From the NCBI RefSeq assembly GCF_006539145.1, contig NZ_BJML01000002.1, forward strand, positions 124,001 through 188,000: a stretch of 64,000 nt of DNA, given 5' to 3'. The notes below the pieces were generated by a model that ran no database searches, had not been told where the DNA came from, and saw only the letters and a list, made by a program, of their open reading frames with translations. The DNA comes from Microbacterium testaceum (lineage in GTDB: Bacteria; Actinomycetota; Actinomycetes; Actinomycetales; Microbacteriaceae). Position numbers and translations under genes: made by a program. Below, piece by piece: positions 27,516-36,373 of the stretch (within the stretch, counting starts at the first letter, position 1; each line of letters opens with the position of its first letter).

Positions 27516-27863
27516 TCAGGAATTGGCCTCGGTGTACGCGTCGAGAATCGTGGCGGGAACCCGACCACGGTCGCTGACGGTGTGTCCGTTCGCGCGCGCC
27601 CATTCCCGAACGGCGCCGAGATCGACGTCGTTCGAACGACGGGCCGCCCGCGGCCGACGCGCGGCCGAATTGCCTCGGGACACCGAACGAGCGGCATCCA
27701 CGAACGGGGCGATCGCCGAGTAGAACTTGTCGGCATTGCGGTCGGAGAGGTCGATCTCGTAAGCGCGACCTTCGACGGAGAAGGTGATCTGCTTTCCTTG
27801 TCCGTCTTCGAGAACGGAGCCGTCGAGGTCGTCGACGAGGTGCGTGATGTGCTTCATAGCCAT
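27516..27863 (-). CDS. lsr2: Lsr2 nucleoid-associated protein, copy 2
   Basis: This 115-residue paralogue has the same architecture as copy 1: [20 protein letters not shown] and [21 protein letters not shown] in the N-terminal domain, a basic linker ([12 protein letters not shown]), and [26 protein letters not shown] with the RGR motif. The two copies clearly diverged long ago, most strongly in the linker. ATG 27863 gives MAMKHITH; an internal ATG at 27857 gives MKHITH and cannot be excluded. It has its own terminator and promoter region, so the copies can be regulated separately. Confidence 0.94.
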   Translation of the reverse strand: MAMKHITHLVDDLDGSVLEDGQGKQITFSVEGRAYEIDLSDRNADKFYSAIAPFVDAARSVSRGNSAARRPRAARRSNDVDLGAVREWARANGHTVSDRGRVPATILDAYTEANS

Positions 27864-28033
27864 AATACGAAAAACCTTACACCCGCATTCGATGAATTTC
27901 CCGCATAAGTCGATTCTGGTAAAGGCGCGCTCGTCCAGCCCCCCGAACGGATAGGCACGGCGCCCGTCGGGGGACTATCCTCCACGGGTGGTGTTCGCTC
28001 CCAGGACATCACTCGAGACAGAGGAAGCGTCGC

Positions 28034-29533
28034 GTGAGCCTTTTCCGTACCAAGTCGGTGGAGCAATCCATCGCCGACACCGATGAGCCGGAGTTCCGCC
28101 TCAAGAAGTCCCTCAGTGCTGTCGATCTGACCGTCTTCGGCGTCGGCGTCGTGATCGGCGCGGGCATCTTCACCCTGACCGGTCGAGCCGCCCATGACGT
28201 CGCCGGCCCCGCCGTGGTGATCAGCTTCATCGTCGCCGCGATCGCGTGCGGTCTGGCAGCCATGTGTTACGCCGAATTCGCTTCGACCGTCCCCGTTTCG
28301 GGGTCGGCGTACACCTTCTCCTATGCCTCTCTCGGTGAGCTCTTCGCCTGGATCATCGGCTGGGACCTCATTCTCGAGATGTTCCTCGGCGCGAGTGTCG
28401 TCGCCCAGGGATGGAGTGCTTATCTCGGCACCTTCCTCCAGCAACTGGGGATCGTCCTTCCACCGGAGATCTCCTACGGCGGTGTCGTCGATCTCCCGGC
28501 GATTCTGCTCGTCCTGGTGCTCGGTGGTCTGATGACCCTCGGCATCAAGGAGTCCCTGCGGGTGAACCTCGTTCTCGTGGCCGTGAAGCTCTTCATCGTG
28601 CTCTTCGTCATCATCGCGGGCATCATGTTCATCAACCCGGCCAACTACAGCCCCTTCGTGCCGGACTCCGTGCCGACCGAGTCGGCGTCGGGTCTCACCC
28701 AGCCGCTCCTGCAGTTCCTGTCGGGCCTGCAGCCCGCCACCTTCGGTGTCGGCGGCATCCTGGCCGGTGCAGCCCTGGTGTTCTTCGCCTACATCGGCTT
28801 CGACGTCGTGGCGACCACGGCAGAAGAGACCAAGCGCCCCCAGCGCGACCTGCCGATCGGCATCATCGCCTCGCTCATCATCTGCACGATCCTGTACTGC
28901 GCCGTGGCGATCGTCGTCACGGGCATGGTGCCCTACTCCGAACTGAACCCCTCGGCAGCCCTCGCCAACGCTTTCGCGTTCCACGGTCAGACGTGGATGG
29001 CCACCGTCATCGCCGCGGGCGCCGTCGCCGGTCTGACGACCGTGGTGCTGACCCTGATGATCGGCGCGACCCGCATCATCTTCGCCATGTCGCGGGACCG
29101 CCTGCTCCCCGGGGCGCTCGCGAAAGTGCACCCACGCTTCCGCACCCCGTGGGTCATCTCGATCCTCGTCACCGTGATCGTCGCGATCGTGGCCGGCGTC
29201 ACGCCCATCGGCGTGCTGGAAGAGATGGTCAACATCGGAACGCTCTCCGCGTTCGTGCTCGTGTCGATCGGCGTGATCGTGCTGCGCCGCAAACGCCCCG
29301 ACCTCAAGCGCGGTTTCCGCGTGCCGTGGAGCCCCGTGCTGCCGATCCTGTCGGCACTGATCTGCACGTACCTCATGCTCAACCTCTCGGTCGAGACCTG
29401 GCTGCGGTTCCTCATCTGGCTGGCCCTGGGCTTCGCGATCTATTTCGCGTACTCGCGCAGCCACGCCCGCGTGGGCACGGGCGCCTCGCTCGACCCGACG
29501 AAGCCGAACGTGGTCTCTCCACCGAAGGAATGA
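28034..29533 (+). CDS. APC superfamily (cationic-type) amino acid permease
   Basis: The 499-residue protein has about 12 to 14 membrane helices and the APC signature in helix 1, VGVVIGAGIFTLTGRAA. The conserved helix 3 region CYAEFASTVPVSGSAYTF and helix 8 GATRIIFAMSRDRLLPG match the CAT/YfnA-like subgroup, which takes up basic or branched-chain amino acids with protons. The substrate is not readable. GTG 28034 precedes LFRTKSVEQSI and gives the normal family N-terminus. It ends at a 15-base terminator stem. Confidence 0.92.
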   Translation: MSLFRTKSVEQSIADTDEPEFRLKKSLSAVDLTVFGVGVVIGAGIFTLTGRAAHDVAGPAVVISFIVAAIACGLAAMCYAEFASTVPVSGSAYTFSYASLGELFAWIIGWDLILEMFLGASVVAQGWSAYLGTFLQQLGIVLPPEISYGGVVDLPAILLVLVLGGLMTLGIKESLRVNLVLVAVKLFIVLFVIIAGIMFINPANYSPFVPDSVPTESASGLTQPLLQFLSGLQPATFGVGGILAGAALVFFAYIGFDVVATTAEETKRPQRDLPIGIIASLIICTILYCAVAIVVTGMVPYSELNPSAALANAFAFHGQTWMATVIAAGAVAGLTTVVLTLMIGATRIIFAMSRDRLLPGALAKVHPRFRTPWVISILVTVIVAIVAGVTPIGVLEEMVNIGTLSAFVLVSIGVIVLRRKRPDLKRGFRVPWSPVLPILSALICTYLMLNLSVETWLRFLIWLALGFAIYFAYSRSHARVGTGASLDPTKPNVVSPPKE

Positions 29534-29546
29534 CCCGAGCAGGCAC

Positions 29547-29594
29547 CGGATGCCACGCCCCGTCGTTCTCAGGACGCTCGGGGCGTGGCATCCG
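29547..29594. terminator. Bidirectional terminator between permease and XRE regulator
   Basis: CGGATGCCACGCCCC (29547-29561) pairs perfectly with 29580-29594, with an 18-base loop. The genes on both sides end here. The stem contains GGATGCC. Confidence 0.85.
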
Positions 29595-29599
29595 TCGTT

Positions 29600-30445
29600 T
29601 CACCGCGAGGCGAAGCGCTGTGAGCCGAGGACGCCGAGCAGACGGATCTTCTCCTCCGCCGCGCTGCGCGGCTGCGGGGTGAGCACGAGCAGGGCCTGTG
29701 CGCGATCCTCGGTGAAGAGCACCTGGCAGTCGACCTCGATCTCCCCCAGCTCGGGGTGCACGAGCACCTTGTGGTCGGCGAAACGCTGCGCGACCTCCTG
29801 CCGCTCCCACAGCGACCGGAATTCCTCGCTGCGGCGTTGCAGTTCGGCGACGAGCTCGCCGGCAGTGGACGCGGGCCCCAGCACGCCGTACGCCGCGCGC
29901 ACCCCGGCGACGATGGCGCGACTCTGCCTCTCGCGGTCGTGAGCGGGGTACTTCCGGCGCTCGTCGCCGGGGCGCGTGAACCACCGCCACGCTTCGAAGC
30001 GGTCCCAGCCGCGGGCGCCGGCGTGGTCTCCGAGCAGTGCCGCCGCCAGAGGGTTCTGCAGCAACGTCTCACCCAGGTGCGAGATGACCAGGGCGGGCGT
30101 GTCGTCGAGGCGCGCGAACACGCGCTGCAACGCCGGCACCACATGGTCGGCGCGGCCGAGACGATCGGGCACCGCGTGGCCGGCGAGACGGAAGAGGTAA
30201 TCGCGCTCGTCGATGCCGAGGCGCAGGGCGCGGGCGAGGGCCGCGAGCATCTGGGTGCTCGGTTGCGGTCCCCGCGCCTGCTCGAGGCGCGTGTAGTAGT
30301 CGGTCGACATCGTGGCCGCCTGCGCGACCTCCTCACGACGCAATCCGGCGGTGCGGCGACGGGCGCCGGACACGAGACCGATGTCCTCCGGCCGCAGCGC
30401 CTCACGCCGCGCCCGCAGGAACTCCGCCACCCCCGTGCGATTCAT
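29600..30445 (-). CDS. XRE family regulator with MmyB-like ligand domain
   Basis: The 281-residue protein has an N-terminal helix-turn-helix (FLRARREALRPEDIGL, then GLRREEVAQAATMSTDYYTRLEQAR) and a C-terminal MmyB-like PAS-related domain (ALQRVFARLDDTPALVISHLGETLLQNPLAAAL; PELGEIEVDCQVLFTED), reported to bind fatty-acid-like ligands in other proteins. It is divergent from an SDR gene with 100 bases between starts. This regulator-SDR pairing is common in actinobacteria and suggests control of the SDR. ATG 30445 (MNRTGVAEF) is the first start giving the normal family N-terminus. Confidence 0.9.
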   Translation of the reverse strand: MNRTGVAEFLRARREALRPEDIGLVSGARRRTAGLRREEVAQAATMSTDYYTRLEQARGPQPSTQMLAALARALRLGIDERDYLFRLAGHAVPDRLGRADHVVPALQRVFARLDDTPALVISHLGETLLQNPLAAALLGDHAGARGWDRFEAWRWFTRPGDERRKYPAHDRERQSRAIVAGVRAAYGVLGPASTAGELVAELQRRSEEFRSLWERQEVAQRFADHKVLVHPELGEIEVDCQVLFTEDRAQALLVLTPQPRSAAEEKIRLLGVLGSQRFASR

Positions 30446-30545
30446 GACCTCATCCTCGCGCGTCGAGCCGTCGGCATCCAGGGATCGACGATCCCCCGAT
30501 CGACGGGGCCTGGATGCCGTGCGCGCGGCAACGAAGACTGGGCTC

Positions 30546-31301
30546 ATGAACATCACCGGAAACACCGTCTTCCTCCCCGGCGCCACCAGCGGGATCGGCC
30601 TCGCCCTCGCCGAGCGACTGCGTGACGCGGGCAACACCGTCGTCGTGGGCGGCCGACGTCGCGAGCGTCTCGACGAGCTCGCGGCCTCGGAGGGTTTCGA
30701 CACGGTGCTCATCGACACCGCCGACGCTGATTCGATCCGCGCTGCGACCGCCGGGGTCGTGAGCCGTCACCCCGACCTGAACGTCGTCATCGCAATGGCC
30801 GGGATCATGCGCGTCGAGGACTGGACCGCGGGCCCCGAGGTCCTGGCATCCGCTGAGGAGACCGTCATGACGAACGTGCTCGGTCCCCTGCGGCTCATCG
30901 CGCACCTGCTCCCTCACCTGCAGAGCCGACCGGATGCCACGATCATGACCGTCTCGTCGGGTCTGGCGTTCGTGCCGCTGCGCGCAACCCCCACCTACAA
31001 TGCGACGAAGGCCGCCATCCACCTCTTCAGCGAGTCGCTCCGCCTGCAGCTCGAGGGGACGAGCGTCTCGGTACTCGAACTGGAGCCGCCGTCGGTCGCC
31101 ACCGACCTGCTGCCCGGGCAGCGCGAGAGCTCTTTCGCCATGAATCTGGAGGAATTCGCCGATGAGGTCATGGCGATCCTCCGCGATCAGCCCGACGTGG
31201 CCGAGGTGCAGGTCGAGCGTCTGGCGTTCCTGCGCCGCGCCGAGGCCGAGGGGCGCTATGCCGAAACGGTGCGACAGCTCAACGCCGCCGACCCGCACTG
31301 A
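30546..31301 (+). CDS. Short-chain dehydrogenase/reductase (DltE-like)
   Basis: The 251-residue protein has the classical SDR features: NAD(P) motif GATSGIGLALA near residue 11, VVVGGRRRERL, the catalytic Ser region TIMTVSSGLAFVP, and Tyr-Lys in YNATKAAIH. Nucleotide-binding Arg residues after strand 2 suggest NADPH. The C-terminal part ELEPPSVATDLLPGQ matches DltE-type SDRs, whose substrate is generally unknown. It is divergent from the XRE regulator and likely its target. Confidence 0.9.
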   Translation: MNITGNTVFLPGATSGIGLALAERLRDAGNTVVVGGRRRERLDELAASEGFDTVLIDTADADSIRAATAGVVSRHPDLNVVIAMAGIMRVEDWTAGPEVLASAEETVMTNVLGPLRLIAHLLPHLQSRPDATIMTVSSGLAFVPLRATPTYNATKAAIHLFSESLRLQLEGTSVSVLELEPPSVATDLLPGQRESSFAMNLEEFADEVMAILRDQPDVAEVQVERLAFLRRAEAEGRYAETVRQLNAADPH

Positions 31302-31460
31302 ACCGCCCCGGGCGATACCCACCCGGGTGGTCGGGGCGGCCTTCGCGACTCCCACGGGCGGCACGAGGCCGTCGCCGTGCGAGCGGAGGTCGTCGACGCC
31401 ATCCGGTACGGAGAACGAAAAGTTCCGCGGCGGGGCTGGGATCGCCCCGCCGCCCGCCGA

Positions 31461-31466
31461 TAGGTT
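31461..31466 (+). promoter_or_regulatory. Minus-10 element of a leaderless promoter (ABC ATPase gene)
   Basis: TAGGTT precedes GTG 31473 by 6 bases. No ribosome-binding site is present. Confidence 0.55.
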
Positions 31467-31472
31467 CGGGAC

Positions 31473-32303
31473 GTGACCGACATTCCTCGTGACGCCCCCC
31501 AGCCGTCCGCTCTGCCCGAGGCGGTGGCACCGCCCGCCTCCCGCGATTCGCTTCCGGCGATGCAGCTGGCGGGTCTGGCGAAGCACTTCGGGCAGAAGGT
31601 CGCGGTGGCCGGTCTCGACCTCACCGTCCCGACCGGGTCGTTCTACGGTCTGGTCGGTCCCAACGGCGCGGGCAAGACCACCACGCTGTCGATGGCGACC
31701 GGACTTCTGAGGCCGGATGCCGGCACGGTCGGCATCCACGGAGTCGATGTCTGGACCCACCCGGTCGAGGCGAAGAAGCTCATCGGCAACCTCGCCGACG
31801 GCGTGCGTCTGTTCGACCGGCTCACCGGCGAACAGCTCGTCACCTACACCGGCATGATGTTCGGCCTCACGCGTGACGAGGTCGGCGCCCGCACGGCCGA
31901 CCTGCTGCAGATCATGGACCTCACCGAGGCCGCAGGCACCCCCGTCGTCGACTACTCCGCGGGCATGACCAAGAAGGTCGCCCTCGCCTGCGCTCTCGTG
32001 CACGCTCCACGTCTGCTCGTCCTCGACGAGCCCTTCGAGTCCGTCGACCCGGTGTCGGCTGCCAACATCGAAGACATCCTGCGCGGCTACACCGCCTCGG
32101 GCGGAACGGTCATCGTCTCGAGCCACTCGATGGACCTCGTGCAGCGCATGTGCGACCACGTCGCCATCATCGCGCAGGGCCGATTGCTGGCATCCGGGAC
32201 CGTCGACGAGGTCCGAGGTGGACAGACCCTGCAGGACCGCTTCGTCGAGCTGGTCGGCGGACGCCACCACGCGGAGGGGCCGCAGTGGTTGCGACAGTCC
32301 TGA
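31473..32303 (+). CDS. ABC transporter ATP-binding protein
   Basis: The 276-residue ATPase has Walker A GPNGAGKTTTLS, a signature-motif variant DYSAGMTKKVALACAL, Walker B LLVLDEP and the H-loop VIVSSHSMD. The N-terminal 25 residues are a Pro/Ala-rich extension. It is the motor for the adjacent 528-residue permease, and the pair resembles two-component exporters (ABC-2-like) whose cargo is unknown. The gene starts with GTG behind TAGGTT and overlaps the permease by 19 bases. Confidence 0.92.
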   Translation: MTDIPRDAPQPSALPEAVAPPASRDSLPAMQLAGLAKHFGQKVAVAGLDLTVPTGSFYGLVGPNGAGKTTTLSMATGLLRPDAGTVGIHGVDVWTHPVEAKKLIGNLADGVRLFDRLTGEQLVTYTGMMFGLTRDEVGARTADLLQIMDLTEAAGTPVVDYSAGMTKKVALACALVHAPRLLVLDEPFESVDPVSAANIEDILRGYTASGGTVIVSSHSMDLVQRMCDHVAIIAQGRLLASGTVDEVRGGQTLQDRFVELVGGRHHAEGPQWLRQS

Positions 32304-33871
32304 AAATCCGGTTCCGCGTCCTGGGCAACACCCTGATGCGGAGCCCGATGCAGATGGTCGGCTTCATCTTCGGAGTGATCGGCGCGCTGTGGATGCTGCT
32401 GCTCGTCGGCGTCGGGCTCTTCTTCGTCGGCACGCTCGACCTCGACATCGCGCGGTCCGTGATCACTGCCGCGGGGGCGCTGCTCACCCTCGGGTGGGTC
32501 GTGGGCCCGATCTTCGCCGCGGGGCTCGACACGACGCTCGACCCCGCCAAGCTCGCGCCCTTCCCGATGACGACGCGGCAGATGATGGTCGCGATCACCG
32601 CGGGAGGGCTCACGGGGGTGCCGGGCATCACGACCGCGGTCGGTTCGCTCGCCGTGTTCCTCGTGTGGGCGCGGTACCCGGTCGCGGCCGTCGCCGCGCT
32701 CGTGTGCGTTCCGCTGGGCGTCGTGATCTGCGTCGTCGCCTCGCGCGCGGTGGCCGCCCTCGCCGCCGGCATCGGCGGAGGCCGCCGCACCCGCGAGATC
32801 ATCGGCCTCGTCGGTTTCGCCCTCGTCATCTTCGCGAGTCCGATCTTCATCGGCATCACCGGCGCTCTGGTCTCGGCGAGCGAGCAGGGGGTTCAGCTGC
32901 AGGCCCTCGTCACGGGTCTGTCGTGGACGCCGATCGCCGCCGCGTGGGCGGTGCCCGGAGACCTCGCAGGGGGCGCCTGGACCACGGGGGTGCTGAAGCT
33001 CGTGATCGCCGTCGTCACCCTCGCGGTGCTGTGGTGGCTCTGGCAGCGGAGCCTGTCGGCATCCCTCGTCGGTCCTCCGGCACGCGCGGCCACGCGTCGC
33101 CCGTCCGGATCGCTGGGGTGGTTCGGCGTCATGCCCTCGAACCCCGTCGGGGCGACCTGGGCGCGCTCCCTCACGTCGTGGACGCGCGACTTCCGCTACC
33201 TACGGCAGCTGCTGCTGATTCCCTTCGCCCCCGTCCTCGTGCTGGTCTATTCGCGCGGCGACCTCGACGGACCGTTCTTCGCGGCCTCGGGCCTGCTGGT
33301 CGGATTCTTCGCCGGCATCCTGGCGTACACCGACGTGTCGTACGACGGCACCGCCTTCGCCACGGTGCTGCAGACCGGTATCCGCGGGCGCGCCGACCGG
33401 CTCGGACGCATGCTCGGGTCGGCGACCGTGAGCATCCCGCTGGTGCTGCTCGCCGACGTCGTGACACTGGCGATCGTCGGCAAGTGGGAGTTGCTCCCCG
33501 CGGTGATCGGCGGCTCGATCGGCCTCACGCTGGTGGGGCTCGGTGTGAGCGCCGTGAGCTCGGCCCTCCTCGTGGTGCCCACGCCCGCCCCCGGCGATTC
33601 GCCCTTCAAGCGGGTGCCCGGCTCGACGTTCACGATGTTCCTCGCGTTCTTCCTCTGCTGGGCCCTGGTCGCCGTGCTGGCGCTGCCCGCTGTCGTACCT
33701 GCCGTGATGGCGATCTTCTTTGGGGTGACGGACGCCGGCTGGGTCTCCCTCGCGATCGGACTCGTCTGGGGCGTCATCGTCTTCGCGGGCGGCGTACTCA
33801 TGGGCGGCGCGCGCTTCGACGCGAGCGCGCCGAGGCTGCTCGCGCAGCTGCGGACCTTCACGGGCGCCTGA
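32285..33871 (+). CDS. ABC transporter permease, multi-span membrane protein
   Basis: The 528-residue protein is membrane-embedded with about twelve helices, for example MVGFIFGVIGALWMLLLVGVGLFFV, AVAALVCVPLGVVICVVAS, IIGLVGFALVIFASPIFIGI and the C-terminal WVSLAIGLVWGVIVFAGGVL. It pairs with the preceding ATPase, probably as an exporter. GTG 32285 has GGAGGGG before it, inside the ATPase gene. Its last 186 bases plus 19 bases of flank recur at 34990-35194, beyond the next gene. The cargo is unknown. Confidence 0.85.
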   Translation: MVATVLKIRFRVLGNTLMRSPMQMVGFIFGVIGALWMLLLVGVGLFFVGTLDLDIARSVITAAGALLTLGWVVGPIFAAGLDTTLDPAKLAPFPMTTRQMMVAITAGGLTGVPGITTAVGSLAVFLVWARYPVAAVAALVCVPLGVVICVVASRAVAALAAGIGGGRRTREIIGLVGFALVIFASPIFIGITGALVSASEQGVQLQALVTGLSWTPIAAAWAVPGDLAGGAWTTGVLKLVIAVVTLAVLWWLWQRSLSASLVGPPARAATRRPSGSLGWFGVMPSNPVGATWARSLTSWTRDFRYLRQLLLIPFAPVLVLVYSRGDLDGPFFAASGLLVGFFAGILAYTDVSYDGTAFATVLQTGIRGRADRLGRMLGSATVSIPLVLLADVVTLAIVGKWELLPAVIGGSIGLTLVGLGVSAVSSALLVVPTPAPGDSPFKRVPGSTFTMFLAFFLCWALVAVLALPAVVPAVMAIFFGVTDAGWVSLAIGLVWGVIVFAGGVLMGGARFDASAPRLLAQLRTFTGA

Positions 33872-33890
33872 GACCGGATGCCGCGCGCCG
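33686..33890 (+). repeat. Direct repeat, copy 1 (permease 3' end)
   Basis: This 205-base segment aligns without gaps with 34990-35194. Identity rises toward the 3' end, with a 30-base identical stretch (33861-33890) running past the stop codon. Confidence 0.85.
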
Positions 33891-33918
33891 ACACCGAGCT
33901 TCCTCGCCGTTCTGCCTG

Positions 33919-34935
33919 TCAGACAAGTCCGAGCAGCCGGCACAAACCCGCGACGACGAAGACACCCGGTACGAAGATGGCGGCGATAAACCCCGCAGAC
34001 AGCCGAACACGCAATCTCCGTCCGTGCGGGGCGACCTCGCCTGACCGAAGCGAACGATCGTCGCGGTAACGCTGCGTCTGCGAACGCACCCTTGTGCCGA
34101 GAACGCTCACCATCGTTAGGAGCGCCACGAATTCCTGTTCCCGCCAGAGGCGCCAGGGCCTGCGGGCGGTGAGCACGAACCAGCCGTCGACCAGCTCGGC
34201 TTGGCAGTCGGCGGCCACATCCAGCATCCGCTGCATGACGTCGGGAGTGAAGACGTAGAGGGCGTCGCGCTCGTAACCGGCTGGCACGTAAAGCGAAAAG
34301 GTGCGGTCGAAGTCACCCTCGAGGCGCAACCGCTGACCGCCCCGCACTTTCGACGCAAACCCGTCTCGAGCGCGAGCGCGACGATTGTGGACCACGATGT
34401 GCGGCGTCTGCACCTCAAGCGTGATCGCCACAATACCGCGGTGGCGCACCGCCCGTGCGAATTCGGGCCCGACGCTGGCGGCGGTGAACACCGGCCACCG
34501 CCCGGCCGAGCGGGGGCGCAGGGCATGCGTGGCGACCGCGCCCGGAAGAGACACGACGGCCGTCCCCGGCAGGTCGACGACGCGAGGGTGGACGTCGAAA
34601 TCGAGCCCGTTCGATGCGGCAGCGCGGGCGACGCGCACGGCGCGCACGGCGTCTCTCCACGCGACAGCGCACCACCATGCCGCAAGCAAGCCCGACAGGA
34701 CGAACACCGCGCCCGTGATCGTGTCGGCGGTCGCCGACGGCAACTTCGCTACCGGCACGTAGAGCGATAAGAACACCGCCTGCGCGGCGAGATAAAGGGT
34801 GCAAACGACGATTTTCGCTTTCCACCGTCTTCCCAGTGGCGTGCCCTGGGCTCGGTCGAAGCGGCGGACGTCGTGCATAGCCACCGGACTTCGGAGTGCG
34901 CCGAGATCAAAAGTGTCGGCGAGGCTGTCGGTCAT
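33919..34935 (-). CDS. Membrane protein of unknown function, probable acquired gene
   Basis: The 338-residue protein starts at ATG 34935 (MTDSLADTFDLG). Two membrane helices lie near residues 45-66 (VVCTLYLAAQAVFLSLYVPV) and 76-95 (ITGAVFVLSGLLAAWWCAVA), and one at the C-terminus (IAAIFVPGVFVVAGLCRLL). Between them is a soluble domain with PRSAGRWPVFTAASVGPEFA and FDRTFSLYVPAGYERDALYVF. I recognise no family. Its base composition is lower in GC than its neighbours (about 58-63% in lines I counted), and it sits between two copies of the permease 3' end, so it is probably inserted DNA. Confidence 0.75.
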   Translation of the reverse strand: MTDSLADTFDLGALRSPVAMHDVRRFDRAQGTPLGRRWKAKIVVCTLYLAAQAVFLSLYVPVAKLPSATADTITGAVFVLSGLLAAWWCAVAWRDAVRAVRVARAAASNGLDFDVHPRVVDLPGTAVVSLPGAVATHALRPRSAGRWPVFTAASVGPEFARAVRHRGIVAITLEVQTPHIVVHNRRARARDGFASKVRGGQRLRLEGDFDRTFSLYVPAGYERDALYVFTPDVMQRMLDVAADCQAELVDGWFVLTARRPWRLWREQEFVALLTMVSVLGTRVRSQTQRYRDDRSLRSGEVAPHGRRLRVRLSAGFIAAIFVPGVFVVAGLCRLLGLV

Positions 34936-34989
34936 ACGTCGACAGTAGTGACGCAGGAGGGCCGCGCTGCTTCTCGGGAGGTTGTGCAT

Positions 34990-35194
34990 CCCGTCTTCAT
35001 CCCCGCCATCCTCGCGGTCTTCGCGGGCGCGACGGGCGCGGGGTGGGTGTCGCTCGGCATCGGACTCGTCTGGGGCGCGGTCGTCTTCGCGGGCGGGGTG
35101 CTCATCGGCGGCGCGCGCTTCGACGCGAGCGCGCCGAGGCTGCTCGCGCAGCTGCGAACGTTCGCGGGCGCCTGAGACCGGATGCCGCGCGCCG
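34990..35194 (+). pseudogene. Orphan 3' fragment of the ABC permease (direct repeat, copy 2)
   Basis: The frame encodes 61 permease C-terminal residues (GAGWVSLGIGLVWG, then GGARFDASAPRLLAQLRTF) ending in TGA at 35173-35175. By hand count 47 of 61 residues match the intact permease, and 30 bases around the stop are identical. There is no upstream permease sequence. GTG 34984 is in frame but its ribosome-binding site is too close (GGGAGG then 2 bases), so it is unlikely to be a real gene. Confidence 0.8.
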
Positions 35195-35208
35195 GTCTCG
35201 GCGTGGGC

Positions 35209-35790
35209 TCAGTCGTCGTAGGGGTAGTCGAAGACGAAGCCCGGGACGGCCGCGGGATCCAGCACGAGCACTTGGCCGGGGTGGATCGTGCTGCCGGGGA
35301 TGCCGTTCAGCGTGGTGAGCGAGAGAGGGTTCCAGATGCAGAACCGGTCGCCGATCGCGGCGGGGGTGTCACCGGGGGCCACGGTGTACGTAGCGATGCG
35401 TCCATCTTCCATGGACGTGGGGGTTCCCGCCGCGAACTCGCGGACGCCCGTGTCGACGAGCTTTCCGAACAGACTCGCGGTGGGGGCCTGCCCGTCCTGA
35501 CTGCCCATGTGGATGTAGGCGGGTTCCGTGCAGTCGCCTAACCCTCCCCCGGGGATGTACGTACCGTTGCCGACGTCGACGTACCCCTCGGGCGGTCCGT
35601 AGGGATCGGCAGGGGCGGATGCCGTGGGCGTCGTCGCGTCGTTCGGAATCACTTCCAGCGACGACGTGAGGCCCGCGGCCACCGTGGCGACCGTCCCCAG
35701 CGGCGCGAAGGCCGGCACCGTCAACGCCGCCAATCCCACGACCACCGCGCCGCACACGAGGCCGACGATGACCTTGGCAGACGGCTTCAT
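35209..35790 (-). CDS. Membrane-anchored or secreted LysM-domain protein
   Basis: The 193-residue protein begins with a signal anchor (KVIVGLVCGAVVVGLAALTVPAFA) followed by an Ala/Thr/Pro linker. A C-terminal LysM-like domain spans about residues 141-188 (TYTVAPGDTPAAIGDRFCI, LTTLNGIPGSTIHPGQVLVLDP), which would bind peptidoglycan outside the membrane. A conserved-looking middle block with Cys is seen (GDCTEPAYIHMGSQ). No enzyme domain is present. ATG 35790 is chosen as start; ATG 35802 would add MLDT. It reads away from the neighbouring glyoxalase genes. Confidence 0.8.
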   Translation of the reverse strand: MKPSAKVIVGLVCGAVVVGLAALTVPAFAPLGTVATVAAGLTSSLEVIPNDATTPTASAPADPYGPPEGYVDVGNGTYIPGGGLGDCTEPAYIHMGSQDGQAPTASLFGKLVDTGVREFAAGTPTSMEDGRIATYTVAPGDTPAAIGDRFCIWNPLSLTTLNGIPGSTIHPGQVLVLDPAAVPGFVFDYPYDD

Positions 35791-35932
35791 GGTGTCGAGC
35801 ATGCCAGGCGGCGTCGTCGAGCGCCATTGCCTCGGGGCGTGGTTCGTTCGGTGCTCGCGGCGGGCGGGCCATCGCGGTCACCACGCACGGGTCTAAGGTG
35901 AGGGCCACCGCCCGCCGCCGGAAGGATGCCTC

Positions 35933-36373
35933 ATGGCCACCTCGCTCGTCGTCTACATCTCGTTCGCCGGAGCCGCCCGAGAGGCAATGACTTTCTACGA
36001 GTCGGTCTTCGGCGGCGAGCTCAAGATCAGCACCTTCGGAGACTTCGGCATGACAGACGCCCCCACCGACGGTGTGATGCACTCCGAATTGCGTGCCGAC
36101 GGCTTCACCGTGATGGGAGCCGACGCCTTCGGCGAGCCCGAGGGCGGCTGGGGCGCGAATCGCGTACACGCCGCGTTCATGAGCGACCAACTCGATCGCG
36201 TGCGCGGCTTCTACGACCGCTTCGTCGAGCGGGGCTCCGAGGTCGTGCAGCCGCTCGAGAAGCAGATGTGGGGCGACCTCTACGGCGAGGTGACCGATCC
36301 GTGGGGCGTGGCCTGGATGTTCAACATCGCTGCCCCCGGCGGCTGGGCCGAGAGCGGGAGCGTGAGCTCGTGA
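35933..36373 (+). CDS. PhnB-like glyoxalase/VOC family protein
   Basis: The 146-residue protein matches the PhnB/YjdN type of the vicinal oxygen chelate fold: AREAMTFYESVFGGELKISTFGDFG near the N-terminus, HSELRADGFTVMGADAF, and the C-terminal TDPWGVAWMFNIA. Metal-binding residues are uncertain. Many members have no known reaction. GGAAGGA precedes ATG 35933. It overlaps the next VOC gene by GTGA, so the two are probably co-translated. Confidence 0.87.
   Translation: MATSLVVYISFAGAAREAMTFYESVFGGELKISTFGDFGMTDAPTDGVMHSELRADGFTVMGADAFGEPEGGWGANRVHAAFMSDQLDRVRGFYDRFVERGSEVVQPLEKQMWGDLYGEVTDPWGVAWMFNIAAPGGWAESGSVSS

Noticed and set aside
34873..35175. Open frame continuing upstream of the permease fragment as a real small protein
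   Set aside because: The upstream part is antisense to the start of the unknown membrane protein, and the ribosome-binding site is badly spaced.
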